DNA from: Lumnitzera littorea
Lineage: Eukaryota > Streptophyta > Magnoliopsida > Myrtales > Combretaceae
NCBI GenBank assembly: GCA_024138015.1
Contig: JAMXBB010000011.1
Coordinates: forward strand, 34,353,608 to 34,417,607
DNA length: 64,000 nt
Reading direction: 5' to 3'
Positions 22,636-34,536 of this stretch are shown in pieces. A program made the position numbers and the translations under genes. The notes under the pieces were generated by a model. It made no database searches and was not told the DNA's origin. It saw only the letters and a list, made by a program, of their open reading frames with translations. The first letter of the stretch is position 1, and every line of letters begins with the position of its first letter.

Positions 22636-23576
22636 GTAGCTGATGTTGAAAGTGACGTGCATAGGCATGGTCATATTGAGCAATAGACTCCTTGAAGTAC
22701 TAAAGAACATATTTAAAATCTCACCACTATTGTGGCCAATTTAGCCGTAACCGTATAGAGGTTTGTGTATGTTCATCCTCATGATAGAAATGTCGAGTAT
22801 AGCCAAGGTGTGTGGGAGCAATTGAGGGGACAAGGTATAGGAATCCAAGCTAATGATGCCATGAACATTCCACCAGCCTAACTTGTTTGAGCTAAAGGAC
22901 TCATCTAATTAAGACTTGAGTTAGAAGAGGTTGAGGAAAAAGAGGACGGACAGTTTCATGAGTTTGATGAATGTGAAATTCGAGCTCCTAAAGGGACTAA
23001 GAACATTAAGGTATAGGTTTTAAGTTTCTCTAGAATAGGAAGTGTCGATGAAAATATGGATTGAAAGGAGAAGATTGAGAAGATATTTGATTTCTATAAT
23101 TATGAGGATATAATGTGCATTCGAGTGGTTGCTTTGGAGTATTTTGGGTATGTAGCTATATGGTGGAAAAAAGGTACAGACTACACATTAACAAGCTTAG
23201 CATGAGATCAAGACTTAGAATGAGATGAAACAAGTCTTAAGGAACAAGTTTGTCCTTAAGCACTATGAAAAGGATACCTTCTGACATCTTCAAGAGCTCA
23301 AATAATGTGGCCAAATTGTAGATGAGCATGTTTAAGAATTTTCAACTATTGATGATCCAGTGTGATGTTAATGAACCAAAGTTTGGGATCATTGTTAGGT
23401 TTCTAACTGGACTATGACCTAAGATTGAAAACATAATAGAAGTGTAGAGGATAGGGTCTTTGGATGAAGCCATGCATATTGCTAAGAGAGTCAAGTGGCA
23501 AATGTGGAATCAGCTCAACCAAACATCAAGTAGCCGACTTAGTGTACCGAGCTAACCTATCATTAGCCAACCACCT
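22636..23576 (+). pseudogene. gag: GypC gag pseudogene, first part
   Basis: Readable pieces include an acidic region LELEEVEEKEDGQFHEFDE (about 22918-22975) and the gag core with KIEKIFDFYNYED and ALEYFGYVAIWWKK (about 23068-23170), equivalent to the GypA core. Stops and frameshifts follow through MKQVLRNKFV. Reading stops at the GypD insertion; gag resumes at 31214 with the zinc-knuckle region. Confidence 0.75.
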
Positions 23577-24479
23577 TGATATGTTACATTGAGAGCAGAT
23601 AAAGGTGATAGTATTAGGGTGGATCCAAGTTTGTAGAAAGCTTTAAAATGAGATGGGAATCACACTAAAGAATAGGAAAAGCAAATAAGCAGACCTTTGA
23701 ATAGCTCTAAGGATATCATGTACTAAGGAACTTTCAAGGACTTACCACGTAACTTGATATGATGCACGAGATGGTCTAGTGAGGATACTCGCCACCTAGC
23801 TTTGCTTAAGAGTTATGATAAGAGTGAGAAAAACAAGCTAATAAGAGTAATGTTCACAAAAGAAGAGTATATTCAATATCTGAGGTATGATGATGTTGTA
23901 GTTACATGTACAATGAGTATTTATACTTAAAAAATTAGGGCATCATTCCTAAAATGGAAAAGAGAAAAAGGGATAATGTTTAAAAGAAGTTTAAAAGGAA
24001 CAATGAAGGGTATAAATGAAAAATCAAAGAAATCAATGAACTAGTGTAGTAGAATCCTTTACGTAGGACATGGATATGTGGCAACAAGTTATTGGGAACA
24101 CTTTTAGAGAAAATAGACAAATGGTATGCTTAGCAATGACGGTCGAGCAAGGGTTCTGAGCAAACCTAAGGTCTTCTATGAAGACGTAGTTGCTAACGTG
24201 TACTAGGGTTCTCGACACTAATATTACTAAATAGGGGGTCAGCTTGGTTAAGGCTGAGCAAGCATGTTAGGGGTTGAATTATCTACAGTGCATAAGTTAG
24301 GTCAACACTTGACTACTGAGAGGTGAGAGGTTACTTGGCTTGGTATAAGGAGTTGGTTGGTAATAAAGATCAGCTCAGCCTTGATAAGAGTTAGTTGGAA
24401 CAGGAGAATTCGCTTCGTTACTCCCTCTAGGCCTTGGGATCGCGCTTAGCTTAAAGGGTCGGTAGTTTGATTCTTATCA
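23577..24479 (-). repeat. GypD 3' LTR
   Basis: Minus-strand start TGATAAGAATCAAACTACC at 24479. TATA box TATAAATA at 23918-23925 (minus). It pairs with 30306-31213. Confidence 0.85.
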
Positions 24480-24586
24480 TCCCCTCCAAGTTGATTTGGA
24501 TTTAAGATCAAATCCAGTTGGTCTTTATTTAACTCTTCTTCAAGATGATAGGGGCTAAGGTTGGCAATGTTAAAGGTGTTAAATAC

Positions 24587-25521
24587 TGATAAGGATCAAT
24601 GGTAGTGGATCTTAAAAACCCAGAATGGGTCTAATAGGTATGACAGACAAGAAGTGAAATGGTTAATTTTGATGGTGAACGTAAATGGATATCATGCACT
24701 AAGACATAAACACTATTAGGGGTTTGAGCTCGAAGTAGGGTTTGATACAACTCATGAACACTAAATATCACTTGGGATTCAAATGAGGGTTAGATGCAAC
24801 TCACTAACTGGCTCAGATGAGAGGTTCACAACAATCTTAGGGTCAAGATTGATAAGAATGTGGGAGAGATTAAAGAGTTTAATCTACACTCGATTATCCA
24901 GCAATGCTAGCTCAAGAATAGCCTTACTCAGAAAAAAGGAAAGATTCCAAAATGCAGGAATATACTTTTTTGTCTATTGACATCTTCCTTTTTTCTGATG
25001 TTTATAGATGTTGCTATTTATAGCAAGTCCTAAATCCTAGTGGAAAAAATGTAAATAATATACAAGGCTTTAAACCCTAAAGAATTAGGCTAATAAAATA
25101 AAGGAAAAGATGTACAAGAATACAAAACTATGCGTTTTACAGGATAAGTCGGCATGCAGTCACTTGGTATGTCTTGGAAGGAGTAGTATCTGAATTGGAC
25201 GGGGTAGGCAATTGGTTGTACGGGTTTGAGAAGGAGTCCTTAAAGTCTTGTGTGGCTTAGCCGAGACACCAGAGAGGTCAGTCTACAATTGTCAAGTTCT
25301 AGAGTTACTTGGCATTAATCTCTCCGTGTTATACCGAGTGGAACTTACTTTTGGCAATGTAGTCTCTCGACTACTCGATGGACAACAAACCTATTGTTGA
25401 ATGGTTATTTTTTTTTCCTCTTGTCCTTCTGGCTTCAACTTAGCTTCGGCAAGCATTGATCGGCCTTGGCTTTAGATAGGTCTGCTTCGGCTTAGATGTA
25501 GTCAGAGGCTGATTCCCATCA
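24587..25521 (-). repeat. Solo LTR in GypD, with exact AATAC duplication
   Basis: The 935-bp block starts TGATAAGGATCA and ends TGATTCCCATCA, a near-perfect 12-bp inverted terminal repeat. It is flanked by AATAC on both sides (24582-24586 and 25522-25526). Removing it rejoins the 3' part of GypD coding, which otherwise matches GypE and GypF. A minus-strand TATA box (CTATAAATAG) near 25010-25025 gives its orientation. Its LTR start on the minus strand, TGATGGGAATCA, is that of the GypA/GypB-left type. Confidence 0.85.
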
Positions 25522-25526
25522 AATAC

Positions 25527-26840
25527 TCCATAGTCCTCGAGTAATTCTAATCGATAGTCATTGTTGTTGATCTTTTGGAGAATTTTAAAGGGACCTTCTA
25601 CTTAGGTAGACAACTTATTCCTTCTTTCATTCCAAAACTCTCCTTGCTTAACTGCAGCTATAGTAAATATCCGAGCTGAAACTATTTTCGCTTCCTTACT
25701 TTAATCTTATCCTTTACTTTCTCGGCAAGTTGGTCAATTTGTTGTGTAACTTTCTCGTAGATCTATTATAGAGATTGTGCTTAAGATTTAATGCTTGGGT
25801 TTTCTTGCTCGGATATGGGTATAAGGGTATGGTTGAGGGGTAACTTAGGATTGAAGCCATAGACCACTTCAAATGGTGTTTGTTTGGTGGTGTCATGTAC
25901 AATGCGATTGTAGGTGAATGCTACTACTAGCAAGCAAACATCCCAATCGGCCATGATCTTCCTGACTATAACTCGGAGTAGTGATCCTAAAGTAAGATTG
26001 ATTGCCTCTATTTGGCCATCAATTTAGGGGTGATAGGAAGTGTTGAACAATAGTTTAGTCACTCTATGATGCTAGAGAGTCCTCTAGAAATGGCTTAGAA
26101 ACTTTGGATCTCTATCTAAGACTACAATTCTTGGTACGTAGTGTAACTAAACAATTTCCTACAAAAAGAGAGAAGTAATAGTTGAAGCATTGTTAGTTTT
26201 AGAGAACAGCACAAAGTGTACCATCTTACTAAATCTATCAACGGAGACCATCACAGAATCTTTGCCTCGAGTAGTTCTTGTCAATCCAAGGATGAAGTCT
26301 ATGCTCAACTCAGTCTATGGTTAGGTCGAGATAGGTAAAGGCAAAGGCAAAGGCAAAGGCATTGCTTTCCCTTACTCAGCTCAGCACTTGGCCCTCTTGT
26401 AAGTAGCATAGCTCTCAATAATTCGGTGCATATCTTGCTTCTTCTTAGGCTAAAAGAACCATTCATTCAACAAATCATACGGCCTCTTCTCCCTAAAATA
26501 TTCGAAAAGTCCACCAATATAAGCTTCCTTAATAAGTAGCTCTCTTAAAGAACAGGTCGACACACATAACTTGCCTCCGTAGAAAAGATACCCATCTTCC
26601 ATATGATAGTCATCCATATTTCTACCCTTGGCACATCATCTAAATATAAGACCAAAATAGGGGTCTTGTTGATACTGTTCTTTAATGCTTACAAACCCTA
26701 ATAGTTTGGTCTGCAATTTGGTTAGAAGAACGTGTCTTCTCAACAAAGCATTGGCAATGACATTGTTCTTGCCTTGTTTATACTTTATCATGAAGTTGAA
26801 TCCTTTTAAGGATTCAACCCATTGCATTGGCCTCTTCAAT
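25527..26840 (-). pseudogene. GypD integrase and RNase H end, pseudogene
   Basis: From 26839 the RNase H end reads FMIKYKQGKNNVIANALLRR, where the conserved Asp of VADALSRR is Asn. The integrase follows. Catalytic positions can be found by eye: VDRFSKM (near 26250), LDRDPKFLSHF (near 26105) and DGQIEAIN (near 26015), the DD35E order, though stops lie between them. The region then passes to FEVVYGFNP and the linker (25600-25870). Near 26335-26360 the hexamer GGCAAA is repeated four times. The protein would act in the nucleus to insert cDNA but cannot be made as it stands. Confidence 0.8.
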
Positions 26841-28340
26841 AGTTTGGTCTAACCTCTAGGGTTCCTTAAGGATTCATGATTTATGTAAATGACAAACTTT
26901 CTCGACAATAGATAATGTTGCCATACTTTAGTTGCTTAGATAAGGGCTAGGAGTTTTTTTTATCATATACTAAGTAGTTCAATTGAGGCCCTCATAGATT
27001 TTCGTTATGGTAAGCAATTGGTAAACCTTCTTGCATTAAGATAGTGCTTATACTAATGCTTGATGCATCACATTCAAGCTAAAAAAATTTTACGAAGTTA
27101 AGTAAATCTAAGACCGGTATAAAAGTCAATTTTGCCTTCACTTCACCAAAACTTCATTCCTCTCTCTCCCCACTTGAATTTAATATTCTTATTTATCAAC
27201 TCAGTAAGGGGTGCAACAATGGCATTGAAGTTTCTTATGAATCTTTAGTAAAAGGGTGCAAATTCGTAGAAACTTCTCACTTCGGCACGAGTGGTTGGAG
27301 TCAGCCATTCAACAATGGCTCAAATCTTCTTATCATCAACTCATAAGCCTCCTCTACCAATGACAAATCCTAGAAAAACCACTTCTTCCTAACAAAAACA
27401 ACAGTTCTTCAGGTTACCGAGTAACCTCTTAGCTTATAGTACATTAAACAAAATATAGAGATGCTCAAAGTGACTCAGTGGGCTGATACTATATATAAGG
27501 GTGTCGTTAAAGTATACCTTGATGCACTTCCCAATCAAGTTTCTCAGCACATGGTTCATTAGTCTTGAGAAGGTCCTTAGGGCATTTGACAAGCTAAAAG
27601 GCATAACAATCCACTCATAAAGACAATGTTGAGTTTGAATACAATTTTCCACTCATCTCCTAGCTTCATCTTAATCTAATGGTAGACAGACTTCAAATCA
27701 ATTTTACTAAAAACCCTATCTCCATTTAGTTCATCTAACATGTCTTCTAGGTTAGGAATCAGATACATACACTTGATTGTGATCTTGTTTATTGCTTTGC
27801 TATCTACACACATGCACCAGGTACCATCCTTTTTTGGTGCAAGGAGCATCAGCACATCATAGGGTTTGAGACTTTTCCTTACATACCCTTTTTCAGAAGC
27901 TCATTGACTTATCTTTGGAGTTTAGTGGCCTGTATGGGATTCATCTGATAAGTTGACTTGTTTGGCAGGACAATGCTAGGTACTAAGTTAATGCAATGTT
28001 CAATGTCTCTAAAAGGGGATAATCCCTTAAGCAACTATTCAAGAAATAGGTTGGCATATTCATCTAGTAGCTCTCTAACTTCTAAGGGTAGTTCAACTTA
28101 AACCTTCAATTCTTATAATCACTAGACCAATAGGAAGGTTGGCATGTTAGCTCTTATAGCCTCTCGAAGCTTAGCTCAACTTAGAACCAAAGCCTTCTTA
28201 GATCTTCGAGCAAGTTTAGCTTGTAGCTTATAGCTTGCTAACTTGGCTTGACATCATACGGTTTAAAGTAATTTTCCTCCCATCTTTCTCGAAACATAGG
28301 TGCTCTTGAGTCTGCCATGCACAACTTTCCTATTAAAAAG
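26841..28340 (-). pseudogene. GypD reverse transcriptase, pseudogene
   Basis: Reverse transcriptase copies element RNA into DNA. The clearest part, 27434-27652, reads LYEWIVMPFSLSNALRTF, then MNHVLRNLIGKCIKVYFNDTLIYS. The catalytic FDD reads FND, a loss of one catalytic Asp. Upstream (27660-28000) are degraded DLKSVYHQI- and DGTWCMCVDSKAI-like pieces. Multiple frameshifts separate them. Confidence 0.8.
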
Positions 28341-28817
28341 CTAAGGTCTACTTAGTAGTACATGAGACATATACATAGGTAGTATGTCATAGAGAATTTC
28401 ATCAAAATAATTCCCAATTGAGATCGATAACAACACTTGCTGAGTGACATGTCCTCCCTTCTCATTGAGCCAATGCAACTTATATGGCTTTGAGTGTGAA
28501 ATAGTTGACAACTTGAGTTTCTTAATCAAGTTGGTAGACGCAACATTAGTATAGCTCCCACTATCTACTATAAGCACACATTCCTGATCATTTACCTTAT
28601 AAGTAATATAGAATAAGTTCTCTCTTTGCTCATCGTTAGTGGAGGGTTTCAAACTTATTACACGTCGGAGAATTAGAGTCAACTTATCCAGGTTTTCTAC
28701 AAACACATCTTCCTCAACTAGTTCAGCATTAACCTCATCTCCTACTTCTTTTTCCTCCTCTGGTTCCTCATTTGTGCTATCAACTTCTAGCTTCAAGACA
28801 TCTCCCTTAATAATCAT
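28341..28817 (-). pseudogene. GypD protease and linker
   Basis: This 158-codon open piece is the longest surviving retroelement-protein frame from GypD. It starts with an acidic linker (EEPEEEKEVGDEVNAE), then an aspartic protease with VLIVDSGSYTNVAS (residues about 78-92). The catalytic D-S-G is intact, and the flap region LHWLNEKGGHVTQQVLL and DEILYDILPM follow. The protease would cut the gag-pol polyprotein. It ends at a stop where a Trp codon is expected after LLSRP. Its neighbours are broken, so this is a remnant. Confidence 0.85.
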
Positions 28818-30289
28818 GGTTCGTTGGTTCGGACACTAAGTAGCTATATGCCCAAACCCTTGGCATTTAAAGCACTTGATCTGATTCGTCTTCCTCCCAA
28901 ATCCTTATCCCTTCTCATATGTTTTCACTAACACTTCACTATCAACTAATCGACCCTCTTGTTTAGCTCTGACTTCTACCCTTTAGGTTGGTTCGAAAAT
29001 CTACTAAGCTCAGTAAATCCCCTGAACAGGTTGACTTGATTAACCAAGTCGACTCAATGGAGGTTAGATCAGCCTATTCCTCCTCTACCTCTCTACTCAC
29101 TAGGCTATTCTTATAACCTCATCCAATGTAGTGAATTGCTGAATTCTACAATATCTCACTAGTCATTTCTTAATCTAGTAAGAAACCTGGATATAGTTTG
29201 TGTTGATGGATCTTATACTTCACAACGAATCATGAGTATTTAGAACTCTTGAACTTATGCATCAACAGTTTAACTTCCTTGTCTTAACTATTGAAGCCGA
29301 GTGTAGTGAATTGCTGAAGTTCTACAATATCTTGCAAGTCATTTCTTAATCTAGCAAGAAACCTAAATATTGTTCGTGTTGATGGTTCTTCCACTTCATG
29401 GTGAATCATAAGTATTTAGAACTCCTAAACTTATTCATCAACAGTTTAGCTTCCTTGTCTCTACTCTTGATGGCGATCAAAAGTATCTTGCAAATATGTA
29501 TTCGGTACGAACCTATTTTTGAGAATCCTCATCATCTCAAGCTAAGTGTTAACTTCCCTAAATCCTTCTTGTCTTCTCATGATTAGGAATTTCTTCCACC
29601 ACATAGCGGCGTATCCTAAGAACTCTAAAGTAACAATCTTCACCTTCTCATGATCCTCATATTGGTAATAATAAAAAACTTAATCTACCTTTTCCTACTA
29701 GTCTAAGTAGTAGTCAGTACTACCAAAACCATTGAAGCTTCAAATGGTTGCAGCTCAATGTGCTTGAGTTCACTCCTCTTATTCTTCTTCATACTCTTCT
29801 TTTCCTTCATCATCCATATCTCCCAAGTCAATCCTTTATTGTATTTGTTCTCCTACTCCTCCACCTCAAACTTATCAAGCTAGGATCTATCCTTTAGCAG
29901 GTCAAGCAGCCCGTGGAGTATTCTATACGGCTTCAGTAGGTTGATAAGCCAACGTATGAATATTGTCATTCTTTTGACAAAAATTAGAATCTACGAAACA
30001 ATACAAAATGCCTTCGTAACTTATACAAGTTACATACACTTTCCTTCACACATAAGTTCAAACTAATTCTCAACACAACAAATGTCTTCGAAGAAGAACA
30101 AATCCTATCGACACTTGCTCTATTTTAAGATACTTGAAATAGGGCAAGATAGAGTATATAACCATAGTCAACTACTACTATGTCTTCCTACTCAAACACT
30201 CACAACTATCTTCTACACACTATAACACACCACTACAACAATCATTACTCATAAGAAAGTTTGAGATTAACTTACCCAAATGTAACCTC
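28818..30289 (-). pseudogene. gag: GypD gag pseudogene with internal tandem duplication
   Basis: The zinc knuckle lies near 28845-28890 on the minus strand (IKCFKCQGFGHIAT-like). The gag core of the WWKK and LEWE type is at about 29580-29710. Between them 29128-29302 is duplicated in tandem (second copy 29303-29477). The acidic start region, on the side near the primer site, follows to about 30280. Stops are frequent. Confidence 0.75.
29128..29477 (-). repeat. 175-bp tandem duplication within GypD gag
   Basis: The phrase GTAGTGAATTGCTGAA recurs at 29128 and 29303, and the following sequence stays parallel to CAACAGTTTA and CTTCCTTGTCT in each. The period of 175 bp is not a multiple of three, so the duplication shifts the frame. 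Confidence 0.85.
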
Positions 30290-30302
30290 GGCTTTGATGC
30301 CA
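30290..30302 (-). promoter_or_regulatory. tRNA-Met-type primer-binding site of GypD
   Basis: The minus strand reads TGGCATCAAAGCC, three bases after the LTR end TATCA. It differs from TGGTATCAGAGCC at two positions. Confidence 0.8.
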
Positions 30303-30305
30303 AGA

Positions 30306-31213
30306 TGATACGTTGTGCTAAGAGCAGACAAAGGCGACGGTATTGAGGTGGATCCAAGTTTGTAGAAAGCTTAAAATTGAAATGGGAATCATACTAAAGA
30401 ATAGGAAAAGTAAATGAGCAGACCTTCGAATAGCTCTAAGGAAATCACGCACCAAGAAACTTCTACGGACTCACAGCTCAACTTAATGTGATGCATGGGA
30501 TGGTCTGGTGAGGTTATTCACCACTTAGCTTTGCTTAAGGGTTAGGATAAAAGTGAGGAAAACAAGCTAATAGGAGCAATGTTCATAAAAGAAGAGTATA
30601 TTCAATATTTGAGGTATGATGATGTTGTAGCTATATGTACAATGGTTATTTATACCCATAAAACTAGGGCATCCTACCTAAAATGGAAAAGACAAAACTG
30701 GATTATGTCTAAAAGAAGTAATGTAGAAGGAACAACGAAGGGTACAAATGAAAAATCAAAGAAATTAATGGATTAATGCAACAGAATCCTTCATATGGGA
30801 CATAGACATGTAGTAATAAGCTATTGAGAGCACTTTTAGCAAAAATAGACAAATGGTATGGTAGGATGGACGATTGAGTAAGGGTGTCGAGCAAACCTGG
30901 GGTCTTCTAAAAAGTCATATGTGCGAACATGTACTAGGGTTCTTAGTACCAATACTATTGAATAGGTGGTCAATTTAGTCAAGGCTAAGTAAGCATAACA
31001 GGGGTCAAACTATCTACGGAGAACAAGTCAAGTCGGCACTCGACTACTAAGAGGAGATAGGTTACTTTGGCTTGGCACATGGAATTAGTTAGTGGTAAGA
31101 ATCAACTCAGCCTTAGTAGGAGTTAGCTAGAATAGGAGAATTCATCTTGTTAGTCCTTCTAGGCCTTGGGCTCGAGCTTTAGTTAGAGGGTTGGTAATCC
31201 AATTCCTATTACA
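30306..31213 (-). repeat. GypD 5' LTR
   Basis: Pairs with 23577-24479. Minus-strand start TGTAATAGGAATTGG at 31213; TATA box TATAAATA at 30647-30654 (minus). Confidence 0.85.
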
Positions 31214-32199
31214 ACCTATAGTTCTAAGGTAAACTAACATGGACTAAATCCAAGTTGACTTGATGATAGCCAAGGAACTTGAAGTCAAGAAGGATTTTGG
31301 TCAGAGCTCAAGATGGAAGACGAAGGAGATTAAATGTTTCCAATGCCTTGGTTCTGGAAATATTGCTAATCAATATCCTAACTGACTTGTGATGGTCATT
31401 AAAGGCAAGGAACCATAGTTTGAGGTGGAGAGTGCTAGTGAAGGAGAGAGGAAGTGAACATTAAGCATTTGTTAGATGAGTTTTCGGAAGATCCAAGAGC
31501 CTTAACTTAACTTAAACTTAGATAATACTTCAATATGTTCGATAGAAGGATTATTGGTACTATTGCTATAGATGAGAGGGAGCAAAAGGAAAATCTTTTT
31601 CATATTAACTACTGTGTGAATGGTAACCTATGTACCTTAATCATTGATGGAGGAAGTTGTACTAATGTGATGATGCAAGGGGTTATGAAGGCCCTAAAGT
31701 TGTTGACCTATTCTTACCCTCCATCTTACAAGATCTAATGGCTTAATGAGAAAGGTGGACTTCTATTTACCATATAGGTGAAAGTATTGATCTCCATTGG
31801 GGATAGATATAAGGATGAGGTGCTATGTAACATCCTACCAATGGGTGCCTCACACATACTTCTTGACCAACCTTGGTTATTTGAATGAAGGGTGCTCTAT
31901 GATGGCTATCGAAATACTTATATGTTCTAGAAAGATAGTAAGAAGGTAGTACTTACCCCATTGAGCTCTAAAGAAGTTTAAGAATCACAATCTAAGGTCT
32001 CTAAGTCCTTATAGAAGAATTCCTTGATGATCTCTTGAGGCAAATTCTCTAAGGTAGTTAAGTTAGAGGAATGTGTCTTCTTGTTGATAAGAAGATTACT
32101 CGAGTTGAAAGAAGTTGGAGTACTATTAGTCGATGTGTAGGCCTTACTCTAAGAGGATGCAAACTTATTTCCTAACAAACTACCCAAAAGGTACCCCCT
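31214..32199 (+). pseudogene. GypC gag end and protease, pseudogene
   Basis: Gag resumes after GypD. The zinc knuckle at about 31333-31385 reads CFQCLGSGNIANQYPN, where the His and last Cys ligands are Asn and Tyr. The protease (31535-31738) carries TLIIDGGSCTNVMMQ, with the D-G-G form of the catalytic triad common in this group. It is followed by LNEKGGLLF and a DEVLCNILPM-like region across stops. Confidence 0.75.
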
Positions 32200-33300
32200 A
32201 TCAGAGGCATCGAGCATTGCATTAATCTCTACCCTAAAGTAGCTCTACTAAATTAACCTGCTTATGGGCTCGATCTTGAGTAAGCAGCTAAGCTTAAGAA
32301 GTAAGTTGATGAACTAATCGATCAAGGGTATGTTAGAAAGAGTATGAGCCTATTTTTGTGCTAATTGTTCTAGTGCCAAAGAAGGATGGCTCTTAGTGGA
32401 TATGTATTGATAGTTAAGCTATCAATAAGATTACCATCAAGTATAGGTACCTGATACCTTAACTAGATGACATGATGGATGAGTTACATGGTGCTCAAAT
32501 CTTTTTGAAGGTCAATCTTAAGAGTAGTTACCACCAGATCCAAATGAGACTGAGTAATGAGTGGAAGATAACTTTAAAAATAATAAATGGTCTTTTTGAA
32601 TGGTTAGTTAAGCCTTTCAGACTTACTAATGCATTGAGCACTTTTATGTGGCTTATGAATCATGTATTGAGAACATTGATTAGAAATTGAGCAGTAATTT
32701 ATTTCGACAAAATTCTAGCGTATAGTGCTGACCTTTCCTCTCTTGTTAAGTGCTTAGGAGCTATATTTGACATTCTTTGAGATGAACACTTGTTCGGTAA
32801 CTGAGCTAACTAAGAAGTACTTAAAGTTTAGGTGGTTGGAAAAGGCTGAAAAGGGTTTTAAGGAGATGAAGTCCAACTTAATGTTTGCTCCTATGTTTAC
32901 ATTGCTAGAATTGACAAAGTCATTGAGTTGGAGTTTGAAGCCTCTTAAGTAAGCATTGGTACCATCCTTACGCAAGAGTTCCAACATATCACATACATAA
33001 GCAAGAAGCTCAATGGTGCTGCTTTGAACTATTTTGCATATGACAAAGAGTTCTATGCTCTTGACTGAGCACTTCAGAATTGGCAACATTAATTACTACC
33101 TTAGGAATTCATCATCTATATGGATCATGAGTCCCTTAAGCATTTGTGAGGTTAGCAAAAGCTCTCTTGTTGTCATGCTAAGTAGGTAGAGTTCTTGGAA
33201 ACTTTCTATTATGTGATTAAGTACAAGAAGGGGTATTCTAATAGTGTGGCTGATGCCCTATCACATCGGTATGTACTTGCTATTGCCTTACAAGCTTAGA
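32200..33300 (+). pseudogene. GypC reverse transcriptase and RNase H, pseudogene
   Basis: The open piece 32472-32690 reads MDELHGAQIFLKVNLKSSYH, then FEWLVKPFRLTNALSTF. After a stop the catalytic box reads VIYFDKILAYS (FDD to FDK). The next 60 bp jump to FEMNTCSVTELTKKY, so much of the thumb/connection is deleted. RNase H pieces run to SNSVADALSH near 33240-33265, retaining the Asp of the ADAL box. Confidence 0.75.
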
Positions 33301-34530
33301 TACTCAGGTTTGGCATTGTACTTGAATAGTATGAATAAGATCCTTACTTTGTGTCCATAGTGGTCAAGTGTAACTATGGAGGAGTTATGGATGGGTTCTA
33401 TTTGAACTAATGGTTTCTAATGAAGGAAGGGCATGTGTATGTGCCCTATAGCTTGACCAGAGAGCTACTAGTTCGAGAAGCTCATATAGGAGGCATACTG
33501 GCCATTTTGGGGAAAAGTGGTCGTGTGTATTATTGAGAGAGCACTTCCATTGGCTAGGGATGATGAAGGATCTTCATAAGGTTCTTAAAAGGTACAAGGT
33601 ATGTAAGTGTATAAAGGGTTGGAAGGGACCATATGAGGAGTATACACCCTTGCCTATACTAGAGCATCTTTAGATCAACCTAAGCATGGAATTCATGCTT
33701 GGACTACCTCAAATAGCTTGAAAACATGACTCCATCATGGTGCTGGTTGATTAGTTCAAGAACATGATCTACTTCATTTCCTACCATAAAACTGATGATA
33801 CTTTATATGTTATTAACCTCTTTTTGTAAGAGATTATGTAGCTTCACGGAGTCCTAAAAAGCATTATTTTAAATCAAGATACCAAATTCATGAGCTTCTT
33901 TTAGCAAACCTTATCAAAGAAGCTTTGCAACAAATTAATATTCAGTACCTCTTGTTACCCCAAAACAAATGGCTAGATCAAAGCTATAAATAGGTTGGTT
34001 GGAAATCTACTACAAGCCACTATTGAGAAGAATTTACGTAACTAAGATTTGTTTCTACCCATCATTAAGTTTTCTTACAATCACTCTAACCATAACTTGA
34101 TTGGAAAATCACCCTTCAAGAGAAAATTTTCCATTAGGCATGATCTTTAGCTCAACCTCCTAAGGAGAGAGCTAATTCAAAATTCAACTAGCTAAAGTGT
34201 TCCTAAGAAGGTCCTTGAGCAACTAGCTAAGATGGTAACTCAACAACAAGAACAAGGCAACAAAGGTAGGAAAAACATTGTATTCTACCATAGAGACCTT
34301 ATTTAGATTCACCTCAATAAGGAGAGATTCCCTATCGGGAGGATAAGTAAGCCATCGTCAAGATTAGATGGTCCCTTTAGAGTTCCTTTGTGAATCACTA
34401 ACAATGCCTATGAGCTAGAATTACCTAAAGAATATGGAGTATCGTTGACCTTCAATGTCACCAACTTGACGTTGCATATACCTAAGGATAGGGTAGAGTA
34501 AGATTTACAGGCAACTCTTCAACAACCTTA
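33301..34530 (+). pseudogene. GypC integrase, pseudogene
   Basis: The zinc-binding N-terminus is recognisable as REHFHWLGMMKDLHKVLKRY followed by CKC (about 33540-33610). The core has a first Asp in MVLVD.FKNM, a second in LNQDTKFMSFF, and Lys for the expected catalytic Glu in the DG-IKAIN segment. The C-terminal domain reads SRLDGPFRV, then LELPKEYGVSLTFNVTNLTL (about 34370-34475). It ends near an imperfect purine tract before the LTR at 34537. Confidence 0.75.
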
Positions 34531-34536
34531 CGGAGT

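Larger units (their letters stand above)
23577..31213 (-). mobile_element. GypD: near-complete Ty3/gypsy element inserted in GypC gag
   Basis: LTRs of about 0.9 kb at 23577-24479 and 30306-31213 are clearly similar along their length. On the minus strand the order is LTR, primer site, gag, protease, reverse transcriptase, RNase H, integrase, polypurine tract CTTGGAGGGGA (24480-24490), LTR. The bases ACCT lie at both outer edges, compatible with a target duplication that has changed by a base. A solo LTR splits the 3' end of pol. Confidence 0.85.

Noticed and set aside
28639..28839. Ser/Thr-rich plus-strand frame
   Set aside because: It is antisense to the acidic gag-protease linker of GypD.
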